Shown here piece after piece: positions 1-9,909 of a DNA stretch of 64,000 nt. The DNA lies in assembly GCF_036711975.1 (NCBI RefSeq), contig NC_091976.1, positions 30,380,001 to 30,444,000 of the forward strand, in the 5' to 3' direction. The notes beneath the pieces are model-generated. The model was not told where the DNA came from and ran no database searches. It was given only the letters and a program-made list of their open reading frames with translations. The stretch's first letter is position 1; each line of letters begins with the position of its first letter. Source of the stretch: Onthophagus taurus (Eukaryota; Arthropoda; Insecta; Coleoptera; Scarabaeidae). The translations under genes and the position numbers were made by a program.

Positions 1-955
1 ATCGGTGCGTTAGAGAATTCCGTTGGCGGCTCGCCAAGTGTCGTAATTTGAACCACAATAAGGTATGTTCTAAAATTATCCGGCAACGTGGGGCCGTGGC
101 GCTCGGCCAACATCCGCCACTCCAAATTTGGCAGTGCGCAACAGTTCTCCGATTACCGTCACTGTTTTCGAATGAAATTGAATAAAAATTCTTCACTTCT
201 ATCACTAAACACTCGCGCCCTCCTGACCCCTGCACTATAGCAAAAGGGCCACCTCGAAGATAACTTGACCTACCTGTCGATTCGTTAGGTAGTAGTAGCT
301 AAGAGGTTGATGTGGTACTGGTTGAGCGGATTGGGACCTCTGCCTTCGCGAACCACTACAGATTTCGAATGCGGCTTACGGCGCCGCCGCCTCCTAGTCT
401 ATGGACCGAGTTTTGCACACGGCCCTTAGCCCAAAAAAAGGGTAGTGGGGCGGCTGCGGCCGCCGATGGCCTTTTGGGCAGCGGCGGCTATTTTTGAGCG
501 GGATGCACGGATGACAGATCTACTTTTTCGATAAAAACCGCGCCTTTTGGAGAAATCCGATACCGGGGCCAAGCGTTAATCATAACCTGAGAACGTCATA
601 CCCACCCTCTCTACCCACAGGGATACCATTTTTTGGCACTTACAATCACCAATCAGTCCAAGAACTCTACTACTATCTGACTAAACACGCCTTCATCATT
701 TGTATTTTTATGAAAGTGACAACATCACTTTTACTAATCTTATTTATCATTTTGCAAACATTTATTTTACACGACGATAAGTTTAAGTAAAGTTAAATAC
801 ATTTAATTAATATATAGGTAAGTTTTAATTAATTTAATAAAAGCTTTTATTAAATTTGTTGTCATAAATAATTAAGAAAAAAGATTAAATCTATAAATGA
901 CATTTCATGAATTCCAACGATTATGCAATTAATGAATGCAAAATCTCATTGAATT
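1..955. other. Left flank, no gene established
   Basis: The first 540 bases are GC-richer and look like unique sequence; from about 700 onward the DNA is A+T-rich. Short open frames exist, such as one at 312-497 with an alanine run, but none shows a conserved domain. Bases 1-64 on the plus strand are open and end in a plausible donor (AATAAG followed by gtatgt). That possible exon end is discussed under findings and is not called as a gene. Confidence 0.5.
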
Positions 956-959
956 TAGG

Positions 960-1160
960 TTGTATTTATAATGTTCTAGGGCATCACCCGCAAGAGATCT
1001 CGGCAATAATAGAAGATATCGTTCATTTAATGTTTTGAAAAGTAAACCAATTCCATATCACTTTAATTTGCCTTCACGCTGGAGCTAATAAATTACAAAT
1101 ACAAACCTAAGTTCAATGAGATTTTACATTTAGGAGATACAACATCAGTTCTACCACCTC
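960..1160. repeat. Partial copy of the 327-bp satellite
   Basis: This stretch shares blocks with the array at 2160-3600: the aatttaggttgtattt segment, the GCATCACCCGCAAGAGATCTCGGC-like block, the gttcatttaatg segment and the ggagctaataaattacaaat block. The blocks are rearranged or deleted relative to the array monomer. It is read as a decayed outlying monomer cut off by the MITE at 1161. Confidence 0.6.
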
Positions 1161-1430
1161 TCTCGGCTATCCGAAAACTTAGTAAAAAAAATAAAAACGG
1201 GTTCTAATAGATTTTTTCACATCCAATGGCGCACGTAGAATTTTTCTAGTCATTTTTGAGTTATAAACACAACTCAAATACTGAATACTCAACTTCTAAA
1301 ATACTTAACTCTTTATAACTCAAAAACCGTGATGACTAGAAAAATTCTACGTGCACCATTGGATTCTACGTGAAAAAAATCTATTAGAACCCGTTTTTAC
1401 TTTTTTACTAAGTTTCCGGATAGCCGAGAT
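1161..1430. mobile_element. MITE with about 110-bp terminal inverted repeats
   Basis: The left end reads CTCGGCTATCCGAAAACTTA and the right end is its near-perfect reverse complement. Both arms continue through the ACGGGTTCTAATAGA block and the CTACGTG/CACGTAG block, leaving a short A+T-rich centre. There is no coding capacity, so this is a non-autonomous DNA element; the superfamily was not assigned. Confidence 0.75.
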
Positions 1431-1640
1431 ACAGGAGGTGTCTGAAAATCGTAAATTTTGAAACGCTCCCTGTATATCAAAAACGAAGAGGGCTATGAAA
1501 ATTTGGTTTGCACCATTGTAAGTTTAATAAAAAAGTAGCTCAGGTTCGCGAAAGCCGTAACTTTCTATCTTTCATAATAACTAAGATACCCTGCAAACCC
1601 ATCGAAATTTGGACACCCTGTACAAGTCCGAGATAGGACT
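1431..1640. mobile_element. Decayed mariner-like terminal sequence
   Basis: The segment begins at ACAGGAGGTGTCTGAAAATC and ends in CATCGAAATTTGGACACCCTG followed by TA. CAGG(G)TGTC ends of this sort, facing inward and with TA at the right edge, are common at termini of insect Tc1/mariner derivatives. No transposase is left between the ends. Assignment rests on the termini only. Confidence 0.45.
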
Positions 1641-1649
1641 ACTCCACAG

Positions 1650-2060
1650 TGTTATATGAATAGCTTAGGGTTTTAAGCATTTAAAACCATTTGAGAAGCG
1701 CTCAGCCAAAAGTTTTCAACAAGAATAATGATTTTGCCTAATAAATTGAGAATGAAAGAAAATTAGGTAAAAATTAATCACTGGTATCAAGAAAGAAAGA
1801 TTTTGGATTAAACTACACCTTACATCTTTTAACCAATTAAGGCGAGATTGCTGGCGGCCGAAGTCCAATAATTAAGATTATATTGACTTCATAAAACTGA
1901 TCATCATATGATGATGCCTCGACCGCAAGCAACCTCGCCTACATCAAGTGAAGTTGAATGAAATGCAACATGTATGAATGTTTCTAGTTCTAGGTCTAAT
2001 GTTAGTTCCAGAGACAGTGGTTGGTAGCGCTAGTTAACATAAAATATCACTAAGTACAGG
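1650..2060. repeat. Dispersed repeat also seen at 45.7 and 46.8 kb
   Basis: The succession atttgagaagcgctcagcc, aaagttttcaaca, ggtatcaagaaagaaagatt, the GCTGGCGGCCGAAGTCC block and the gcaacatg...gaatgtttctagttctaggtct tail recurs in the same order at about 45695-46045 and, less completely, 46830-47150. It ends in one arm of the hairpin repeat that is tandemly amplified at 29.2-31.2 kb. It appears to be a non-autonomous mobile sequence; its boundaries are uncertain. Confidence 0.65.
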
Positions 2061-2159
2061 TTGGTTCAAATTCGAGAAACTGCTAATGCCGAAAACCTCA
2101 AAGCACTATTGTCTTTTGTTTATCCTCCAGAGGCCAAAATTGAAAATATCATAAAATAT

Positions 2160-3600
2160 AATACCTATAACTAGGTTTGTATTTGTAATGTGTTAGCTCC
2201 AGCGCCTCGCCCGCAAACGACCTCGGCGAGGTGAAGATAAATTAAAGTGATATGAGGTTAATTTACTTTCCAATACATTAATTGAACGATATCATCTATT
2301 ATTACCGAGATCGCTTGCGGGCGAGGCTTTAAAACTAATCGTTTTCACCAGTTTTGTAGTGATATAATTACATATCCCCTGCTTCATCCGTAAGCAACCT
2401 CGGCAAATGAGTGATATCACCTAATATCGCCGAGGTAGCTTGAGGACGACGCGGTGGAAATTATATTATATCTCCTAAATACAAAATCTCATTAAATTTA
2501 AGTTTGTATTTGTAATGTATTAGTTCCAGCGCCTCGCTCGTAAGCGACCTCGACGAAGTGAAGACAGCTTAAAGTGATATGAGGTTGATTTACTTTCCAA
2601 GACATTAAATGAACGATATCATCTACTATTGCCGAGATTGCTTGCGGGTGAGGCTCTGGAACTGATCGTTTTTACCAGCTTTGTGGTGATATAATTACAT
2701 ATCCACTGCCTCATTCGTAAGCAACCTCGGTAAATGAGTGATATCATCTAACATCGCCGAGGTCGCTTGCGGGCGAGGCGGTAGAACTGATATTATATCT
2801 CCTAAATGCAAGATCTCATTGAATTTAGGTTTGTATTTGTAATTTATTAGCTCCAGCACCTCGCCCGCAAGCGACCTCGGCGAGGTGAAGATAAATTAAA
2901 GTGATATGAGGCTGATTTATTTCCCAATACATTAATTGAACGATATCTTCTACTATTGCCGAAATCGCTTGCGAGCGAGGCTCTGGAACTGATCGTTTTA
3001 CCAGCTTTGTGGTGATATAATTACATACCCACTGCTTCATCCGTAAGCAACCTCGGCAAATGAGTGATATCATCTAATATCGCCGAGGTCGCTTGCGGGC
3101 GAGGCGGTAGAACTGATATTATATCTGCTAAATGGAAAATCTCATTGAATTTAGGTTTGTATTTGTAATTTATTAGCTCCAGCGACTCGCCTGGAACAGA
3201 CCTCGGCATAGTGAAGGCAGATTAAAGTGATATGGGCTTGATTTACTTTCTAATACATTAATTGAACGATGTCATCTACTATTGCCGAGGTCACCTGCTG
3301 GCGAGGTTGTGCAACCGATCATTTATACGAGATTTACAGTCATATAATCACATATCCACTGCCTCGTCTGCAAGCAACCTCGGCAAATGCGTGATATCAT
3401 CTAATACCGCCGAGGTCGCTTACGGGCGAGGTGGTAGAACTCATATGATAGCTTCTAGATGTAAAATCTGATTTTGGAGAAGTGTGTATTCATAATGTAT
3501 CAGTTCCTCGCCCACAAGCGACCTCGGCGAAGTGAAGAGAAAATAAAGTGATATGGGCTTCATTTACTTTCCAATACATTAATTGAACGATATCATTTAC
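2160..3600. repeat. Tandem satellite, period about 327 bp
   Basis: The landmark CCTCGGCGA/CCTCGACGA recurs at 2221, 2548, 2875, 3201 and 3522, giving spacings of 327, 327, 326 and 321 bp over about 4.4 copies. Each monomer carries several GC-rich blocks of the type CCTCGCCCGCAAGCGACCTC together with reverse complements of them, separated by A+T-rich DNA, so a single monomer can fold on itself. Open frames at 2825-3073, 3021-3209 and 3262-3471 are by-products of the repeat and are not called as genes. Confidence 0.9.
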
Positions 3601-4124
3601 CATTTCCTAACCAATCATTCACAATATACAGGGTGTTTCATTTAAAATGACATATGCTTATATCTCGAAAACCAAAACTCGAATCGAAAATAGTTTCAAG
3701 TAAACTTCTTTTGGTGAAAAGGGGGGCACAAGGTACACTTGAGCAGATTTTTTTTCAGGGTTGCCTAAAAGCCCTTCTGACGTCATTTTAATTTTTTAAA
3801 ATCGCACATATACTTTTTTCTTTCAACGTCTTGAATAACTTGACAATGTATTTTTTGCTTCAAAAATTTTTTTCATTATGAAGATATCTACAAAAAGAAA
3901 AATAAAACAACATTTTACAAAATGTAATTAAAAAAATTTAATCAATAAAAAAACGATTTAATTAAATAGTACTAAAATTCTTCTTCATTTTTGAAATCAC
4001 CTTAGAACGTTGATTAAAATTTATAAAGTTACCTTTATACATCGATTAAATGCTCAAAATGATGACTTCTATACATTTCTGAATTCTCATTGAAAACGTT
4101 CTCTACACATTGCCAAGCATTTCT

Positions 4125-5067
4125 TCAGTTATTGATTCGCAAGCTGGTCTGATACGGTTTTACATATCGTTTGGTTTGGTTTGGAACTTGGTTGTAAACT
4201 TTCTCTTTGAGGTAACTCCAAAGAAAGAAATCTGGAGAAGTTAAGTCTGGTGATCTAGCTGGCCAATTCACCGGTGTATTACGTCCTATCCATTTTTCAG
4301 GAAACATTTCGTCTAAAACTTCTTTTGCGGCTAGAGCATAATGAGATGGCCATAGCGCAAGTCTTTGCTCCAGAGTAAGGTCTTCCAACAAAACCGGTAA
4401 ATCGTTCAACAAAAAATTCCGACACTTTCTGCCATTCAAATTGCTATCAATAAAAAAAGTCCAATTATTTTATTGCCAACAATGCCGCACCAGACATTAA
4501 CTGACCAAGGTTTTTGATGATCAACTTGTTTTAGCCAACGAGGATTTTCATGTAACCAGTAGTGCATGTTGACGATTTACTTGGCCGTGATTGGTGAAAG
4601 AGGATTCGTCGGAAAATAGTATGTACATTGAAGAAAAAATTTTCATTCAATCTTAATTTTTTCATAGCCCAAGTACAAAATTGCACACGATTTTCGAAAT
4701 CATCGCCATGTAATTGTTGGTGTAGAGAGACATGATACGGGTGAAACTTATTAAGTTTCAAAATCCGATGTACACTCGTTAACGAAATGCCTGAATCTTT
4801 TGGCAATTGACGGCAACTTACATGAGGATTAACATCTACAGCTGCTAAAATAGCTATTTGATTCTGTCTTGCACGTGTTCGTTATTGTTCCTCCACGTTA
4901 CCACATTCCAGAAATGTTGTAACTATTCGATATAAAGTTTTAGGACAAGGCGCTCTTTCTCCAGGAAATTTTCGAACATAAATGCGATGGGCTTCAGCCA
5001 AATTTTCACGACTTTCACCGTTAGCTAACACCATCAAAACTTTCTGTGGAGTACAGAAGCGCTCCAT
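4125..5067 (-). pseudogene. Mariner-family transposase pseudogene
   Basis: Three minus-strand blocks in order make one broken transposase. The N-terminal block (from ATG at 5067, MERFCTPQ...) has the helix-turn-helix layout of the DUF4817 type, with ANGESRENLAEA and RIYVRKFPGE. The middle block (4806-4531) carries RILKLNKFHPYHV followed by a LFSDESSFTNHG catalytic-Asp block in a shifted frame. The C-terminal block (4439-4125) carries ARSPDLTSPDFFLW, the third catalytic position in this family. The usual second-Asp region (QDGAPxH in the family) reads LWPSHYAL here, so it is altered. Frames change between the blocks and stops intervene, so no active enzyme is encoded. Confidence 0.8.
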
Positions 5068-5511
5068 TTTTGCTTTGATCACAATGATTTTTTCGCTTGA
5101 AATTTTTATCCCACGTGCAAATCCAAACAAGCTTTAGAACAGTATTTACTCGATTTATAAACATTAAAAAAAAATTTTTAATCAAATTTCTAAGACAATT
5201 TCTAAAATTAAGAAGAATTTTAATATTATTTTACGATTAATTAAATCGTTTTTTTTTATTAATTAATTTTTTTTAATTACATTTGGAAACATGTTATTTT
5301 ATTTTTGTTTTTGTTGATATCTTCACAACGGTGAGTTTAAGAAAAAAAATGTTTAAGCAAAAAGTAATCAGTTTGTCAAGTTGTTTAAGACTTTGAAAGA
5401 AAAAAGTATATGTGTCATTTGAAAAAATAAAAATGGCACAAAAATTCTACCAAAAAATGTTTACTTAAAACTTTTTTTGATTCGTGTTTTTGTTTTTGAG
5501 ATATAAGCATA

Positions 5512-5655
5512 CAGAGTATTAATTAATTATCGTACCCGACGTCATCATTGCAAGTATGCAACCAATAACACAATATTGGTATTGCAATACGCGATTTGCA
5601 TATGATGCGTATTTCATTGTGATGTTGGTTGCATATTTGCAATGATGATACTCTG
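5512..5655. mobile_element. 144-bp palindromic MITE, copy 1
   Basis: The ends are CAGAGTATTAATTAATTATC and a partly matching ...GATACTCTG, flanked by TA on both sides. Most of the unit is a palindrome built on CGTACCCGACGTCATCATTG and GCAAGTATGCAACCAA. The copy at 34616-34759 has the same 144-bp length; fragments lie at about 7020-7115 and 57976-58083. TA target duplications and the lack of coding capacity suggest mobilisation by a Tc1/mariner transposase. This copy sits inside the mariner-like element at 3629-5681. Confidence 0.85.
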
Positions 5656-5815
5656 TATGTCATTTTAAATGAAACACCCGGTATAATGACATATCCAGCG
5701 ATCATTCTTACAGATAAATCATGTATAACTTGTAATAATACGTTGAATTCCTTATTAATTATCTTCCAATCCAACTCTTAAGATTTTATATATTATAATA
5801 ATTGAGTGGTTAAGT
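5570..5815. repeat. Duplicated segment (partner 7027-7285)
   Basis: The stretch from the middle of the palindromic MITE through the mariner right end and into flanking DNA (tgacatatccagcgatcatt...ggttaagtaa...acaagtta) recurs almost identically at 7027-7285. Because it joins transposon and flank in the same order, this is a duplication of the locus and not two independent insertions. The two copies bracket the left arm of the inverted-repeat structure at 5827-6980. Confidence 0.85.
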
Positions 5816-6249
5816 AACTTTTACAAGTTAAGATTTATTTCTCAAGAACTAAAAGTGATTTATCAAAACCGCTTTTCGTATTAAAAAGAGGATAGATACT
5901 ATAATTAATAATTGGTGATATTTCCACAAGAATCCTTCAAGAAATTAATTGTATAGCGAATTTTGAAAGTTATCGATCAAAATTGCAATATCGAAAATTT
6001 TATCAAAACTTCAAATATTGTTTTTTCAAAAAGTAAAAGTTATTTTTCAAAACCGGTTGGTTCAATGGAAAGAGGACACTTTTATTAACATTTTGGGAAA
6101 TTTTCAAACTCATATTCCAAAAAATCGATTTTATACGAATTATTAAAAATTAATCGGCGAAAGTTTAATAATTTTTAATAATTTCAAAAATTTATTTCTC
6201 AAGAACTAAAACTGATTTTTCAAAACCGCTTCTTGCATTAAAAAGAGGG

Positions 6250-6470
6250 TACTTTAATTGATAATCGAATGTAATAACAGCGATAATTCTGTTAGTAATG
6301 AATGTGATGATGAATTACAAGCGAAGAGAAGGAAACTAGACGAAACTGCAACAAGAGAATTTATATATCGTATTGGGATTGTTACAATGAGGTTGCTAAT
6401 GATAAACCTCATATAAATAAAGTTGTATTCAATGAAAAAAGTGTTATTGGGGTTGAACTTGGTTAACAAA
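6250..6470 (+). pseudogene. Short coding-like remnant in left foldback arm
   Basis: The plus strand reads IIECNNSDNSVSNECDDELQ followed by AKRRKLDETATR. The same peptide is on the minus strand at 9907-9704 in the right arm with a small length change. An acidic/Ser run followed by KRRK resembles a nuclear-protein linker, as found in some transposon proteins, but no domain is identifiable. It is inferred to be a remnant of the element's own gene. Confidence 0.35.
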
Positions 6471-7026
6471 GCCGGATAGTTGCCGGATATCTGTGTCACC
6501 ACTAGTTCTCAGTATTTGTACTTGATGTCTTTATACTCTGCACATCTTCTTCCGCTTTCCGGTGTTTGGAATGTTGCTTTATTAGTCTCGATCACTTGAG
6601 TTATCACTTCAATCTTTAATTATTTACTTCTGCCCTTAATATTTTGTTTCTGTCCATGGTATTGTTGCTTCTCCCATAGATATTTTGCTCTTGCACAAGA
6701 TATTTTATTTCTGGCCAGATCAATTTAAGATTACCATAAGTTTCTGTTTGTAATATGTTGCTTCTATCTTTAATAATTTCCTTTTTCCGTTGATATATAT
6801 CTTTGATAAGTTGCTTCTGACCTTGAAATTTTGTTTCTTAAGATATTTTGCTTTTGCACATGAGATTTTCAGCACGTTTTGTTCTACCCAAAACAGTATC
6901 TTTCAAATTAAATGAATTTTCAAAACTACTTATCAACGATCAAGGACAGTTTTAATTGTGAAGAAAAAGCTATAATATTATTAAGCGTTAATAAAATTTT
7001 TTAATTAGTATGCTACCAATGTCACG

Positions 7027-7285
7027 GTATTGGTATTGCAATACGCGATTTGCATATGATGCGTATTGTATTGTCATGTTGGTTGCATATTTGCAATGAT
7101 GACACTCTGTATGTCATTTTAAATGAAACACCCGGTGTAATGACATATCCAGCGATCATTCCTACAGATAAATCATGTATAACTTGTAATAATACGTTGA
7201 ATTCCTTATTAATTATCTTCCAATCCAACTCTTAAGATTTTATATATTATAATAATTGAGTGGTTAAGTAAGTTTTACAAGTTAA
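7027..7285. repeat. Second copy of the MITE-mariner-flank duplication
   Basis: This is the partner of 5570-5815. It contains the right half of the 144-bp palindromic MITE (ggtattggtattgcaatacg...gcaatgatgac), the mariner right terminus (ATTTTAAATGAAACACCCGG) and the same downstream host sequence. Open frames on both strands here are palindrome artefacts. Confidence 0.85.
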
Positions 7286-7374
7286 AATTCTCATAAAAAA
7301 GAAAAGTTTTCTTTCGCCAAAAATTTCTCTCCACCCATTCTTTAACGATCAATTGGAAACAGGGTGTTAAAAAT

Positions 7375-7445
7375 AGAATCCGACGCGAGATGCGAACCTA
7401 TCCGAATCTAGAGCACGCGTAGACCACTAAAACATCGTGATTCAT
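7375..7445 (-). repeat. tRNA-like SINE head (tentative)
   Basis: The minus strand contains TTAGTGGTCTACGCG, close to a tRNA A box, followed about 40 bases later by GCGTCGGATTC, a weak B-box-like match. A cloverleaf with proper T-stem pairing could not be drawn. It is therefore read as a decayed tRNA-derived SINE head and not as a tRNA gene. Confidence 0.3.
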
Positions 7446-7449
7446 CAGC

Positions 7450-9135
7450 AACGCGAAAGCAAGCGCGAGTTTTTTTTTTACCATCAAATCCTTTAGCTTC
7501 GGCGGGCCAAAGTGTGGCAATGTGGGCGTGACAACAAATGCCGCGACGAAAATCACCAGCCGATGACTAAAACTATCGTTAAAAAACAACGTTAAATACA
7601 AAGTTAAAAACATTACCCATCGAGAATCGAAAAGCTAAATCTTTTGGTTAATAGTCGTCGTAAAATCTTTTGATCGTGCAAATTAATCGTATGACTAGGA
7701 CAATTTTTGGACGGTGCCAAAAAATTAAATTTAGAAATGTTATCATTAAAATTAACCCAATTTTTAGTAAATTGTGATTGTTATTAAAAAGTTGTTTAGA
7801 AAGATATTTAGTTTCTTTATTTTGGGAGTTTGCCAAAAAGTTAATTTCTTATTAATAAAACAAAAAATTTGATTTAATTTATTTATAATTTAAAATTTTA
7901 TTTTGCAGTATTTTAATGAGTACTTGGCACTGCTGCAATTGAAAATCGACCAAATCATTTTCCCAAAAAAAAGTTTTTAAAAATAACTTAAGTGTCAATC
8001 ATATTCCACTAATAAGTGTTTATAATAAAATTTATAATTATAAATAAAAAGTTGAATAATTTCGAAATAATTAAGGTTATTTGGCACACATCCTGTACGT
8101 TTAAATATAATCGGAATTGAAACACCTGGTGCTCGTTTTTCCAAAAAGACTTTGAGCACCCGAAGAGAAAACCAAACCGCGAATTTCGTATTTCGTGGAG
8201 TTAAATCAAAACGAACTCCGATAAGTGCATAAAATATTTACGCACAGTTCACCCGCCCACGAGCCGATAAATCAAAATTTATTTTCAACCGAGCCATAAC
8301 TTATTGTATTTTCGGATGGGGACTCGGCGAGAAAAACCTGGAAGGCTACCGAAAATTCGTTTCACCTACGTGGAAAAACGGCCAACACGTTTCCAAGGTG
8401 CGATCCAAACCACTCGGGCGGTTTTATTTTTAACCTCTGACTTAGACTAACTCTAAACGTTGACTCAGTTTGAGCTGATTTCGAAAATTTTAACCACAAA
8501 TTTACTTACACTCCAAAAACGCCTACAAACATTTTTATCTTCTCGTTTATGTGACGAAACCCTTTTTGTATAAATAAAGTATACCTTATTTGGTCACGAA
8601 AATAAAACCGAAATAAAAACAATTTTCATTTTTATAAATAAACCAGACAAGTAATTTAGTCATCGCATTATTTTAAAGTGTTTATTTTTATGTTTCAATG
8701 TCATTAGATAATTTTATTTATAATCTTGTTTATTACCACAATTTTGTTTTTCTAAATTTATAGATATCCAAGGATTAAAATAAAGCAATTTTTCGAAAAG
8801 AAATTATTAGTTCAACAACCTCTTTTATTCTCCAAAAATATCTAAAAAACGCATTTAGTTTATAAGTTATAGAAAACATTTTGGGAAATTTCCACCACTA
8901 AAAATAAACCCAAAATTACAACTTCTTTTAATTAAACTCTTCGCCAGAAAAAATTTAATGGATACGCAAATAAGTGCTCGGAGCACCACAAATAGACTTT
9001 AGTTTATCTTTTAATGTTTTAAAATATACACGCAGCTTTTAAAGAGGACTCGTTTTCGTAAACACCAAAATTTCAGCTGCTCATCATATTTTAAATAAGT
9101 TTAGATTCTATCTTTTTAAAATAATTTAAAAAATT
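7450..9135. other. Foldback loop, no gene recognised
   Basis: Mixed A+T-rich DNA with a GC-richer patch at 8100-8450. Minus-strand frames at 7398-7613 and 7648-7836 show no domain. No exon-like conserved peptide, tandem repeat or inverted repeat was seen in this stretch apart from the arm boundary at 9139. Confidence 0.5.
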
Positions 9136-9909
9136 TATTATAGCAAGCTTTTTCTTCACAATTAAAACTGTCCTTGATCCTTGATAAGCAGTTTTGAAAA
9201 TTCATTTAATTTGAAAAAACTGTTTTGGGTAGAACAAAACGTGCTGAAAATCTCATGTGCAAAATATCTTAGGCAGAAACAAAATTTCAAGGTCAAAAGC
9301 AACTTATCAAAGATAGCAGCAACATATTACAAAGAGATGATCTGGCCAAAAATAAAATATCATGTGCAGGAGCAAAATATCTTAGGGAAAATCAAAATAC
9401 TACGGGCAGAAACAAAATATCTTGTGCAAGAGCAAAATATCTATGGGAGAAGCAAAATACCATGGACAGAAACAAAATATTAAGGGCAGAAGTAAATTAT
9501 TAAAGATTGAAGTAACGTATTACTAAAAGAACGTTTTGGTTGGATTGAGTTGGGTTGGGTTGGGTTGGATGCCTACACGATGTTCAAGCAAAGCAGCATT
9601 CCAAACACCGGAAAGCGGAAGAAGATGTGCAGAGTATAAAGACATCAAGTGCAAATACTGAGAACTAGTGGTGAAACGGATATCCGGCAACTATCAGGCT
9701 TTGTTAACTAAGTTCAACCCCAATAGCACTTTTCTCATTGAATACAACTTTATTTATCATTAGCAACCTCATTGTAACAATCCCAATACGATATATAAAA
9801 TAAAAATCTCTTGTTGCAGTTTCGTCTAGTTTCCTTCTCTTCGCTTGTAATTCATCATCACATTCATTACTAACAGAATTATCGCTGTTATTACATTCGA
9901 TTATCAATT

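Larger units (their letters stand above)
3629..5681 (-). mobile_element. Mariner-like DNA transposon, decayed
   Basis: The left end reads CAGGGTGTTTCATTTAAAAT and the right end is its reverse complement with one mismatch (...GAAACACCCGG). Both ends are flanked by TA, the target duplication typical of Tc1/mariner. Inside, on the minus strand, are the remains of one transposase. A 144-bp palindromic MITE is inserted near the right end (5512-5655): removing it restores the second inverted repeat (agcata|tatgtcat), which shows this element is the older of the two. Confidence 0.85.
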
